A DNA stretch of 38,427 nucleotides from Candidatus Gastranaerophilales bacterium (GTDB taxonomy: Bacteria > Cyanobacteriota > Vampirovibrionia > Gastranaerophilales > Gastranaerophilaceae): positions 1-38,427 of the forward strand of contig CANPZP010000013.1 of the NCBI GenBank assembly GCA_947589115.1, written 5' to 3'. The translations under genes and the position numbers were made by a program. Of this stretch, positions 8,239 to 14,850 are shown piece after piece; the first letter of the stretch is position 1; the number at the start of each line of letters is the position of its first letter. Under the pieces are notes generated by a model. That model searched no databases, was not told where the DNA came from, and saw only the letters and a program-made list of their open reading frames with translations.

Positions 8239-8267
8239 ATTATAGACAATTGTCTATAAAAAGTCAA
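8239..8267 (-). promoter_or_regulatory. Promoter of the SOS repressor gene
   Basis: On the minus strand, TTGACT (8267-8262), a 17-base spacer and a perfect TATAAT (8244-8239). The expected transcript start, about 7 bases beyond the -10 box, is at or next to the ATG at 8232, implying a leaderless message. The spacer and -10 box are covered by the palindrome at 8240-8259. Confidence 0.85.
8240..8259. promoter_or_regulatory. 20-bp perfect palindrome, operator of the SOS repressor
   Basis: The sequence TTATAGACAATTGTCTATAA is a perfect inverted repeat with core TAGACAATTGTCTA. It overlaps the -10 box and most of the spacer of the promoter, the position expected for an autorepressor site. It differs from the E. 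coli (CTGT-N8-ACAG) and Bacillus (GAAC-N4-GTTC) SOS boxes. I did not notice a second good copy in the window. Confidence 0.8.
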
Positions 8268-8275
8268 GAGAATAA

Positions 8276-8302
8276 AAAAGACCGAAATAAATTCGGTCTT
8301 TT
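8276..8302 (-). terminator. Terminator of the rpsL-rpsG operon
   Basis: Perfect 11-bp stem AAAAGACCGAA (8276-8286) and TTCGGTCTTTT (8292-8302) with a 5-base loop. In the minus direction the stem runs into a T tract, giving a strong intrinsic terminator just after rpsG and before the SOS promoter. The symmetric A/T flanks could also let it work in the other direction. Confidence 0.9.
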
Positions 8303-8324
8303 AAATATTAAAAAAACAAAAAGA

Positions 8325-8795
8325 TTAGTATCTGTAGTGAGCAAAAGCTTTGTTAGCTTCAGCCATTTTGTGGGTATCTTCACGTTTTTTACAAGCAGCG
8401 CCCGTACCGTTTGAAGCATCCATCAATTCGTTGGTTAATTTTTCAATCATTGATTTACCGCTGCGTTTTTTAGCCGCCTCAATAATCCAAGTTGAACCTA
8501 AAACCATACCTCTATCTGCTTTAACTTCAAGAGGAACTTGATATGTAGAACCGCCGATTCTTCTTGCTTTAACTTCCAATAAAGGAGTAGCGTTTGTTAA
8601 TGCTTTTTTGAATATTTCCAACGGTTCGTCTTTTGATTTAGTTTTTAAATTTTCTAATGTTGAATAAAATATTTTTTCTGCAACAGATTTTTTACCGCGT
8701 CTCATTAATCTGTTTATAAAGCTTGCAATATCAACACTGTTATATACAGCATCAGGAGCCGGTATTCTTCTTGCAGGTTTACTACGTCTTGACAT
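8325..8795 (-). CDS. rpsG: 30S ribosomal protein S7
   Basis: 156 residues, full length for S7, which binds the 3' major domain of 16S rRNA and nucleates the small-subunit head. The N-terminus MSRRSKPARR and the internal FINRLMRRGKKSVAEKI and EVKARRIGGSTYQVPLEV are diagnostic. It lies 15 bases after rpsL on the same strand, with AAAGGCG as ribosome binding site. A terminator follows immediately, so fusA and tuf, the usual next genes of the str operon, are not here. S7 is a known translational repressor of this operon in other bacteria; no specific S7 site was identified in the short rpsL-rpsG gap. Confidence 0.97.
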   Translation of the reverse strand: MSRRSKPARRIPAPDAVYNSVDIASFINRLMRRGKKSVAEKIFYSTLENLKTKSKDEPLEIFKKALTNATPLLEVKARRIGGSTYQVPLEVKADRGMVLGSTWIIEAAKKRSGKSMIEKLTNELMDASNGTGAACKKREDTHKMAEANKAFAHYRY

Positions 8796-8810
8796 TATAA
8801 ATCGCCTTTC

Positions 8811-9188
8811 TTATTTTTTCTTAGCTCTTTTAGCGCCGTATTTAGATCTTGATTTTGCTCTGTTTGCGACGCCTGCTGTATCTAATGTACCTCTTACTAT
8901 GTGATATCTTACACCGGGAAGATCTTTAACCCTTCCGCCTCTTATAAGAACAACAGAGTGTTCTTGTAAGTTGTGCCCGATACCGGGGATATATGAAGTA
9001 ACTTCAAATCCGTTTGTCAGTCTTACCCTTGCTACCTTTCTTAATGCAGAATTAGGTTTTTTTGGAGTTGTTGTATAAACCCTTGTACATACACCTCTTT
9101 TTTGCGGGCAATTTGCTAACGCCGGCGATTTAGTCTTATCAGTTGTTCTTTTACGTTCTTTACGTACTAACTGTGCTATTGTTGGCAT
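8811..9188 (-). CDS. rpsL: 30S ribosomal protein S12
   Basis: 125 residues, full length. S12 sits at the decoding centre. The conserved loop [13 protein letters not shown] and the second loop [13 protein letters not shown] keep the lysines that correspond to the streptomycin-sensitivity positions (E. coli Lys43 and Lys88), so the sequence predicts a streptomycin-sensitive ribosome. The ATG at 9188 is preceded by AAGGAG at good spacing. It is the first gene of a two-gene operon with rpsG, read from a sigma-70-type promoter about 120 bases upstream through a structured leader. Confidence 0.97.
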   Translation of the reverse strand: MPTIAQLVRKERKRTTDKTKSPALANCPQKRGVCTRVYTTTPKKPNSALRKVARVRLTNGFEVTSYIPGIGHNLQEHSVVLIRGGRVKDLPGVRYHIVRGTLDTAGVANRAKSRSKYGAKRAKKK

Positions 9189-9223
9189 GTTTTCTCCTTG
9201 TTTAGTTTTGTTTTAGCCGTAAC

Positions 9224-9283
9224 TTTGTGCCGCCTCCTCGTCGTCATTCCGTTACCGCTCGCAGTCTGTTCAGCACAAACAGA
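9224..9283 (-). ncRNA. Structured 5' leader of rpsL with two alternative folds
   Basis: The leader is more GC-rich than its surroundings. On the minus strand a local hairpin TCTGTT/AACAGA (9283-9278 with 9270-9265) competes with a long-range 9-bp stem, TTTGTGCTG (9279-9271) with CGGCACAAA (9232-9224, one G-U pair). The two use overlapping bases and cannot form together. This resembles a ribosomal-protein autoregulatory leader, but no known family is recognised. Confidence 0.45.
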
Positions 9284-9307
9284 ACCACTCTTTACTTTCT
9301 TTATCTA

Positions 9308-9336
9308 TTGATACTACAAGCATAATTCATTGTCAA
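9308..9336 (-). promoter_or_regulatory. Promoter of the rpsL-rpsG operon
   Basis: On the minus strand, a perfect TTGACA (9336-9331), a 17-base spacer and TATCAA (9313-9308). This gives a leader of about 110 bases before the rpsL ATG. Confidence 0.65.
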
Positions 9337-9375
9337 CGCTTTATATTTACATAAATTAAGTTTTTTAAAATAAAA

Positions 9376-9403
9376 AAAGGGCGGTTGTAATTAACTGCCC
9401 TTT
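9376..9403 (-). terminator. Terminator of the 9430-10395 gene
   Basis: An 11-bp stem with one G-U pair: AAAGGGCGGTT (9376-9386) and AACTGCCCTTT (9393-9403), loop of 6. It is followed on the minus strand by a T-rich run. It separates the gene at 9430-10395 from the rpsL promoter. Confidence 0.85.
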
Positions 9404-9429
9404 ATTATTGATTTATATATTATCATTAA

Positions 9430-10395
9430 TTATATATATAAATTGTTTAATATAATATCTTTTATTCCGTCCTTTTGTATACCTAAGATATCACCTTCAG
9501 CACCTCTAAAATTACCTATGAAGGATCTTAATGTGTTAGCCAGCCTGTTTGAGCCGTTTTCTCCGTAAACACTGGTAATTACGTGTCCGTCGTTTAGTCT
9601 GTATGTTCTGTCCAGCATTTTGTCATAAACTTTGTTTGTACGTGTACTAAAATTCAGCATATCAGGCTTAACAGTCGATTTTACTGTTTTTCCGTTTGGT
9701 GCATAATGAACTACTGAGTCTACCATAGAATCATAACCGTTTTGCTTTATAACTGCGGATAATTTACCGTTCTTATCAAAAAATTCATGTTTAAACGGGA
9801 ATCCGTTATCTTTATAGGCATCTATTTTAAAGTTGGATGTTACAGTCTTATATTTCTTTCCATCTTTATTAAAACGGGTTAATATTTCTCTAAATGTTTC
9901 TCCGTCTTTTTTCGTAAGAACAAGCACGGATTCTTTATTGCCTTTATTATTAAAAACAGTACTTACAATATCTTTTCCGTTAGGTTTAAATAATGTTTTT
10001 GATTTTCTGATTGATTGACCTTTTGCTCCTTCAATAAAAGTTAATAATTTCTTTTCGCCGTTTTTTGCAGTGATGGTTGAATGTTGAATAACACCGTCTT
10101 TATATTGTAAAACTGCATTTTTACCGCTTTTTAAGTTATCACAAATTGTTCCGGTAAAATTTTTGCCGTGAAGTTTTGCAATCCCGTTTTCGAACTTAAT
10201 TGATTTTAATTTTATAGGTTTTTTGCTTACAACTGCAATAATTCCCAGTGCGGCTGCCGCAGCTGCTGCTGAAACAATTGCCAGTGTTTTTTTGTTAATG
10301 TGTAGTGCTTGCTGCGGATTTTCGGGAGCTATCTTTTTTTCTCCTGAAAGTGCAACTTGTTTGTTTAAGCCATTTGATACAGAATTTACTAACAT
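9430..10395 (-). CDS. Unknown protein with a transmembrane helix and NGK-type repeats
   Basis: 321 residues, no family recognised. A short polar N-terminus (1-34) is followed by an Ala-rich membrane segment (about 36-56). Then comes a long region with at least five spaced copies of a motif like F-x-x-(N/D)-G-K: FKPNGKD, FNNKGNK, FNKDGKK, FDKNGKL and YAPNGKT. These are reminiscent of the strand-turn repeats in MORN-variant or Rhs/YD-like proteins. AAGGAG precedes the ATG at 10395 and a clear terminator follows, so it is a single-gene unit. The pattern suggests a membrane-anchored beta-rich repeat protein; the side of the membrane is not certain. Confidence 0.7.
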   Translation of the reverse strand: MLVNSVSNGLNKQVALSGEKKIAPENPQQALHINKKTLAIVSAAAAAAALGIIAVVSKKPIKLKSIKFENGIAKLHGKNFTGTICDNLKSGKNAVLQYKDGVIQHSTITAKNGEKKLLTFIEGAKGQSIRKSKTLFKPNGKDIVSTVFNNKGNKESVLVLTKKDGETFREILTRFNKDGKKYKTVTSNFKIDAYKDNGFPFKHEFFDKNGKLSAVIKQNGYDSMVDSVVHYAPNGKTVKSTVKPDMLNFSTRTNKVYDKMLDRTYRLNDGHVITSVYGENGSNRLANTLRSFIGNFRGAEGDILGIQKDGIKDIILNNLYI

Positions 10396-10516
10396 ATCGA
10401 GTCTCCTTTTTTTTGTGATTACTATCTATGAATTAATAAAGTAATTTTATTTTTTTAAATTGCTTTATTTAAGATAATTTTGTTACATTTCTTATAATTA
10501 AATAGCCATATAATTA

Positions 10517-10543
10517 GTTAATTAATTTGTTAAACTAATTAAC
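10517..10543. promoter_or_regulatory. Inverted repeat before the XRE regulator, possible operator
   Basis: Perfect 8-base arms GTTAATTA (10517-10524) and TAATTAAC (10536-10543) separated by 11 bases. It overlaps a weak -35 (TTGTTA, 10527-10532) that pairs with TATAAA (10551-10556) at 18-base spacing. This placement suits autorepression by the HTH protein encoded next door. The AT-only arms lower confidence. Confidence 0.4.
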
Positions 10544-10564
10544 CATATATTATAAATTATTAGA

Positions 10565-10885
10565 ATGGATTATAAGAAATTAATAAATACAAACATAAAA
10601 AAATTAAGGCAGCTTAATTCATTAACTCAAGAGGAATTTGCGGAAAAAGTAGGGCTGAGTCTGCAAGGTTTGTCAAATATTGAAAGAAACCGATATCAAC
10701 CTAATGCAAAGACTATTGATAACATTTGTAATGCTTTTAAAATTTGCCCCGCAGAATTATTGTTGTATAACCAAAATAACGATAATGAAGAAATTATAAA
10801 AAATATAGGATTCTTACTCAGCAAATGTTCCAAGGCAAAACTGAAAAAAATTTATACTATAATTTCAATCTTAATTAAATTATGA
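10565..10885 (+). CDS. XRE/Cro-type helix-turn-helix regulator
   Basis: 106 residues. Residues 5-65 form a typical XRE domain: LRQLNSLTQEEFAEKVGLS, the recognition helix QGLSNIERNRYQPNAKTI, and a capping ICNAFKICPAELL. A short C-terminal helical tail (about 75-106) may mediate dimerisation. There is no toxin partner or phage gene nearby, so it is not obviously an antitoxin or prophage repressor. No ribosome binding site is visible before the ATG, and the -10-like TATAAA lies 8 bases before it, so the message may be leaderless. Its stop codon abuts the stop of the convergent gene. Confidence 0.88.
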   Translation: MDYKKLINTNIKKLRQLNSLTQEEFAEKVGLSLQGLSNIERNRYQPNAKTIDNICNAFKICPAELLLYNQNNDNEEIIKNIGFLLSKCSKAKLKKIYTIISILIKL

Positions 10886-11242
10886 TTATTTATTTTTTAA
10901 TGCATTTTCAAGCGCAATTTCCAAAGAAGCTATTTTTCTTTTTAAAACTTCAGTATCATCCGTATTTATTTCATTCTGTAAGGATAGTTTTTCAGTACGT
11001 TTTTCATACTGTTTCAGCAGGTTTTTATATCTGGCTGAAGAAACAACAGAATGTAATAATCCCGCAAAAAGACCTATAAAATAACCTATTATAACAACCA
11101 TTGATACACTTAGAGTATAAGTTATTGTTGTTTTTGGTATTGTAATACTCAATGTTTCTTTTATCATATTTGTCTGTAATAATAAAGCGCAAAGTACTGC
11201 CAATAACCCTACTTCTAATATCACCATTAATATATTTTTCAT
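10886..11242 (-). CDS. Small membrane protein, LapA-like (two helices plus coiled coil)
   Basis: 118 residues with two transmembrane helices (about 3-23 and 42-66) and a charged C-terminal coiled coil (about 75-116, EKRTEKLSLQNEI... then LKRKIASLEIALENALK). This is the layout of LapA/DUF1049 envelope proteins, some of which help assemble LPS. Family assignment rests on topology and is tentative. Its ATG overlaps the stop codon of the pseudouridine synthase gene (TAATG), so it is translationally coupled and last in that operon. Confidence 0.7.
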   Translation of the reverse strand: MKNILMVILEVGLLAVLCALLLQTNMIKETLSITIPKTTITYTLSVSMVVIIGYFIGLFAGLLHSVVSSARYKNLLKQYEKRTEKLSLQNEINTDDTEVLKRKIASLEIALENALKNK

Positions 11243-12168
11243 TATTTTTGACTCCTTAAATATCTTAAAACTTTTTCCATATCTTCATCACAATTAATTT
11301 TAAGTTCTATTATACCATTATTATTCGTACTCTCAAAACTAAGACGGTAAGATTGAAGCACCTGTTCTTGAGTTTTTACTTTAAAAGGGATTTTATTATA
11401 CAGAGAATCATTTACTACAGGGTGATTAATATAGTTCATATGTACTCTTATTTGATGTGTTCTGCCCGTATCAATCGTTAATTCAATGAATGAATATCCC
11501 TTAAATTGTTCAAGAACTTTATAATGAGTTACTGAGGGTTTCCCTGAATCTATAACTGTCATTTGTTCGGGCTTTTTTGGATTTCTTCCGACGGGAGCAT
11601 CAACAGTTCCTTCAATATTATCAAAATTTCCGTGTACAACACAAAGATATTTTCTTTTAGCTGTTTTTGATTTAATTTGATTAACTAAAAATTCGTGAGC
11701 CTTGTTTGTTTTTGCAGCCATTATAAGTCCCGAGGTATTTCTGTCAAGCCTGTGAACAATACCTGGGCGCATTATTCCGTTTATATCCGATAATCCCTCA
11801 TAGCCGTACCTGAATAACAGTGCATTTACGAGTGTGGAGTGTATCTCTTTTGATGTCGGATGTGTCAACATATTTTTAGGTTTATTTACAACCAGCATTT
11901 CGTCATCTTCATAAACAATATCAAGAGGGATATCTTCAGGTTCAATAATTAAAGATAATTCATCACTTAAAATTACGGTAATTTCATCATCATTTTTTAT
12001 TAAAAAAGAAGTTTTGGCGGTTGTTTCTCCGTTAACATAAACCTGCCCTTTTTTAATTAAATTTTGAACTTGCGCTCTTGAATTAAATATATTTTCTTTA
12101 GCTAAAAAGCAGTCAAGCCGTTCTTCTTTTCCTGTTAATTGAGCATTAAAAATATATTTTTTACTCAT
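11242..12168 (-). CDS. rluD: RluD-family 23S rRNA pseudouridine synthase
   Basis: 308 residues: an N-terminal S4 RNA-binding domain (about 15-75) followed by a pseudouridine synthase catalytic domain. The catalytic aspartate is Asp142 in the signature HRLDRNTSG, and the C-terminal part has RTHQIRVHM. The combination is typical of RluD/RluA-type large-subunit enzymes. Which uridines are modified cannot be told from sequence alone, so the symbol is by family. It lies directly downstream of lspA (13-base gap), a pairing I recall from several Gram-positive and Gram-negative genomes. Confidence 0.92.
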   Translation of the reverse strand: MSKKYIFNAQLTGKEERLDCFLAKENIFNSRAQVQNLIKKGQVYVNGETTAKTSFLIKNDDEITVILSDELSLIIEPEDIPLDIVYEDDEMLVVNKPKNMLTHPTSKEIHSTLVNALLFRYGYEGLSDINGIMRPGIVHRLDRNTSGLIMAAKTNKAHEFLVNQIKSKTAKRKYLCVVHGNFDNIEGTVDAPVGRNPKKPEQMTVIDSGKPSVTHYKVLEQFKGYSFIELTIDTGRTHQIRVHMNYINHPVVNDSLYNKIPFKVKTQEQVLQSYRLSFESTNNNGIIELKINCDEDMEKVLRYLRSQK

Positions 12169-12181
12169 AAAATAAAACCTT

Positions 12182-12664
12182 TTATTTTCTTCTTATTACG
12201 GAATAAATAATTAAAGAAGCCCCGATTACAATCATTATATCCGGAACATTAAATACGGGAATATCGGGAAATAAATTAAAATAAAAATAATCAGTTACAT
12301 ACCCGTAATTAATTCTTTCAAAAGTATTAACGGATATACCTGCGCTCAAAAGAGCCATTGAAATACGGGATAAAAAAGATATTCCGGCAGAATAATAAAT
12401 TATTACGGCAGTTAAAATCAATAAAGCTATAAAAGAGGCAATTATTATAAACTCCTGATGATTAGAAAGAATATTAAATGCCGCACCCGTATTATGAACT
12501 TCAAATATTGTGAAAATATTATTATTTCTGAAAATTTCATACTTAGATATTTTAAATAAAAATACGCTTTTTAAAAATAAAGCACTGCAAAAAAATATTA
12601 ACCAAAGAGATAGAAAACCCAAAAAGGAAGAAAAAGAAAATTTATTACCCTTGTGATTTTCCAT
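12182..12664 (-). CDS. lspA: Lipoprotein signal peptidase (signal peptidase II)
   Basis: 160 residues and four hydrophobic helices, the size of LspA, which cleaves diacylated prolipoproteins before the lipobox cysteine. The motif NTGAAFN (58-64) is present. The catalytic aspartates are Asp125 (YVTDYFYF) and Asp142 (FNVPDI). The usual GNxxDR motif is degenerate (VNTFER, with Asp replaced by Glu), and FNxAD reads FNVPD, but both catalytic residues are kept. The ATG at 12664 follows GAGG at about 9 bases; the start overlaps the end of the upstream gene by 20 bases. Confidence 0.92.
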   Translation of the reverse strand: MENHKGNKFSFSSFLGFLSLWLIFFCSALFLKSVFLFKISKYEIFRNNNIFTIFEVHNTGAAFNILSNHQEFIIIASFIALLILTAVIIYYSAGISFLSRISMALLSAGISVNTFERINYGYVTDYFYFNLFPDIPVFNVPDIMIVIGASLIIYSVIRRK

Positions 12665-13625
12665 CAAAACTTACCTCATCAAGATTAATATTATTTACTT
12701 TTAAAACGTTAACACGCTTCATAATAAAAGCCATACCCGTCATATTTATTACAACGGCAGGAGGCTCAATCATTGCTCTTGTTACGGCAACCGAAACTGT
12801 TGCATATTCATTTTCATCTTTATTATTTGATTTTATTACCCTTGCCAATTCGTTAGACTTTATTGCTCTATATACGTCATTTTTTTGAGAAACGGGGAAC
12901 TCTATGGGTTCATTAATAATGGCGCCTACTAAAAATGATTCCGGAAGCGCTTCTGCTTTAACTGTTACTTCATAATCAGTATCAGCTGCAACATAATCAG
13001 GCGCACTAACTTCAACTTTTAAATTTTTTGCTTCCCCGTACTTTATAGAAACAACCTCCGATTTAACATCGGTTGCAATAATTTTCCAATCATTCCCGTC
13101 TTTGCGCAAATAATTTGTATAGTATATTTCTGAATTAATAGTCCCTTTATCTTCAAACTCTTTTATAGCTTTAACGGTATCACCTTTTATTATTTCATGC
13201 CCGTCAACAGCCGCATAATTACCGTTAATTTTTATTTTATCAAGCATAGTCATATATTCGACATTTTCATATGAATCACTTGATAACTCCATCATTTTAA
13301 ATATTGTATCTTTATTAAAACCGTCATTATTAACGAAATTATCGTCATACATCCGTCTTAATTTTTCCGTATTATTACCGGATGAGTATTTGTCATAGTT
13401 TTTAAAAAAATCTATTATTTGTTTTTCAGGCGTTTTTTTGAATTTATTTTTTAAACTAATTTTTTCAATTATACCTATTTCTTTAGTATCAAATTGACCT
13501 TCTTCCACTTTTATTGTTTCTTTTAGTGCATTATCAGGAATAGGTGTAAGTGCAAAAGACTCATTCGGCAATATAAAAATAATAAATAATACTAATAATA
13601 AATCCCTAAATTTTCTGTTATTCAT
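12645..13625 (-). CDS. Secreted protein with an NTF2-like/SnoaL-like segment
   Basis: 326 residues from the ATG at 13625, which has AGAGA before it; longer in-frame starts overlap the upstream gene. A signal peptide (about 1-25, ending SFA) leads to a region (about 65-195) with the look of an NTF2-like fold: a helix around FFKNYDKYSSGN and strands ending YYTNYLRKDGNDWKIIAT. A second beta-rich domain (about 205-320) follows, with VEVSAPDYVAADTDYEVTV. Periplasmic location is likely; the function is not known. It sits between a small membrane protein and lspA in one operon. Confidence 0.72.
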   Translation of the reverse strand: MNNRKFRDLLLVLFIIFILPNESFALTPIPDNALKETIKVEEGQFDTKEIGIIEKISLKNKFKKTPEKQIIDFFKNYDKYSSGNNTEKLRRMYDDNFVNNDGFNKDTIFKMMELSSDSYENVEYMTMLDKIKINGNYAAVDGHEIIKGDTVKAIKEFEDKGTINSEIYYTNYLRKDGNDWKIIATDVKSEVVSIKYGEAKNLKVEVSAPDYVAADTDYEVTVKAEALPESFLVGAIINEPIEFPVSQKNDVYRAIKSNELARVIKSNNKDENEYATVSVAVTRAMIEPPAVVINMTGMAFIMKRVNVLKVNNINLDEVSFDGKSQG

Positions 13626-13633
13626 AATAATCT

Positions 13634-13930
13634 CTAACTTTCTCTGTTTCTGTACAATAAACATAAAAATAAATCCGTACTGACTAATAACAAGTTTATA
13701 ACATATAACCAAAAAACAATATCCACAGTATTGATGATTTTGTTAATCATTCCGAAAATATAGCCTATAATAATAAGGCTTAAAAACAGCCTGCTTTTTC
13801 CTTTAACCGATTTTGTTTTGTAAGTTTTTAAAACGGCAAAAGGCCAGCTTGCACCGAAGCAGATAAGCATCACCGCTTCAAATACACTCATTGAATTTAT
13901 ATGAAAACTCTGAATTAAAAAATTTAACAT
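13634..13930 (-). CDS. Small three-helix PQ-loop-like membrane protein
   Basis: 98 residues with three transmembrane segments (about 14-32, 48-66 and 70-92) and a conserved loop ASWPFAVLKTYKTKSVKGKS. That loop recalls the PQ-loop of SemiSWEET-type half transporters, although the exact PQ pair is replaced by WPF. I recall similar short proteins in Firmicutes without known substrate. AAGGAG precedes the ATG at 13930. It is the first gene of a minus-strand run of five (13930 down to 10886) and is divergent from coaX. Confidence 0.72.
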   Translation of the reverse strand: MLNFLIQSFHINSMSVFEAVMLICFGASWPFAVLKTYKTKSVKGKSRLFLSLIIIGYIFGMINKIINTVDIVFWLYVINLLLVSTDLFLCLLYRNRES

Positions 13931-14004
13931 TTTAATCTCCTTTATTTTACTTAAATTTTAGCATGAATTTTTTTTTGGTAGAATATGAAAAAAGGAAAAA
14001 TTAT

Positions 14005-14775
14005 ATGATTTTAGTAATTGATATAGGAAATACAAATATAACCTTGGGAGTCTTTAAAGATAATGAAATAAAAAACTCCTGGAGATTATCAACGGAAATA
14101 ACAAGAACGGAAGATGAATACGGTATATATATAAAAAATTTATTAAGAGAAGCCCATTTGGAAAATGAAATAAAAAATGCCGTAATATGCAGTGTTGTGG
14201 TTCAATTGACCGAAAAAATAGAAAGTGCAATAAAAAAATATTTAAGTATAAATTCTTTTATAATTTCACATAAAATAAAAACAAACATCAAATTAAAAAC
14301 AGATAATCCTTCACAAATAGGAGCAGACAGGATAGCAAATGCATGTGCTTTGGCAAAATTATATAAACTTCCGGCAATTGCAGTGGATTTTGGAACAGCC
14401 ACCTCTTTTGATATAGTAAATGCCGAGGATGAATTTGTAGGAGGAATAATAACGGCGGGAATGAAAATTCAAGCGGAAGCACTTAGCAGTAAAACATCAA
14501 AATTACCCGATTTAAATATAGAAATACCTAAAAGTGCAATAGGTAAAAATACAATAGATGCAATGCTTTCAGGTGTTGTTTTGGGACATGCCACCATGAT
14601 TGACGGTCTGATTGAAGAGTGCGAAAAAGAATTGGGGCAAAAAGCCTATATTGTTGCAACAGGCGGATATTCTTCCGTTATATCCAATTATTTAAGAAGA
14701 AAATTTGATGACATAAATCCCGATTTAACTTTAATTGGCGCAAAAATATTATTTGATATGAATAATATTGCATAA
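14005..14775 (+). CDS. coaX: Type III pantothenate kinase
   Basis: 256-residue ASKHA-fold kinase catalysing the first step of coenzyme A synthesis, phosphorylation of pantothenate. The N-terminal phosphate-binding motif DIGNTN has Asp6. GADRIAN carries a conserved Asp for pantothenate binding, DFGTATSFD is the second phosphate motif, and GGYS is near the end. I chose the ATG at 14005 because AAGGA lies 8 bases before it and the protein then begins MILVIDIGNTN as in other CoaX proteins; an ATG at 13963 would add 14 atypical residues. The promoter of the following pilin gene appears to lie within its last codons. Confidence 0.95.
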   Translation: MILVIDIGNTNITLGVFKDNEIKNSWRLSTEITRTEDEYGIYIKNLLREAHLENEIKNAVICSVVVQLTEKIESAIKKYLSINSFIISHKIKTNIKLKTDNPSQIGADRIANACALAKLYKLPAIAVDFGTATSFDIVNAEDEFVGGIITAGMKIQAEALSSKTSKLPDLNIEIPKSAIGKNTIDAMLSGVVLGHATMIDGLIEECEKELGQKAYIVATGGYSSVISNYLRRKFDDINPDLTLIGAKILFDMNNIA

Positions 14776-14796
14776 ATCCAATAATTATGCTAAAAT
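14768..14796 (+). promoter_or_regulatory. Promoter of the pilin-like gene (extended -10)
   Basis: A weak TTGCAT (14768-14773), a 17-base spacer, and TAAAAT (14791-14796) preceded by TGC, an extended -10. The start would be near 14803, followed at once by TAAGGAGG (14807-14814) and an ATG at 14823. The arrangement is aimed at 14823, not at the GTG at 14851 where the pilin frame opens. Confidence 0.55.
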
Positions 14797-14839
14797 TTTC
14801 CTGCTGTAAGGAGGAAAATGAAATGAGAAAAGCAATCTA

Positions 14840-14848
14840 CCCCCCCCC
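14840..14848 (+). repeat. Homopolymer of nine C, candidate phase-variation tract
   Basis: Nine consecutive C in a strongly AT-rich genome, between a strong ribosome binding site with ATG (14823) and the pilin frame (14851). With nine C the ATG frame ends at a TAA after 14 sense codons. With eight C (or eleven) it would run straight into the pilin. Confidence 0.7.
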
Positions 14849-14850
14849 GG

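Noticed and set aside
9189-9247. ATG in the rpsL leader (minus strand, 9247) open into rpsL
   Set aside because: No ribosome binding site, odd Arg/Lys-rich product, and it overlaps rpsL out of frame; more likely part of the leader structure.
13963-14004. Upstream start for coaX adding 14 residues
   Set aside because: The extension is atypical for CoaX and the ATG at 14005 has a well spaced AAGGA.
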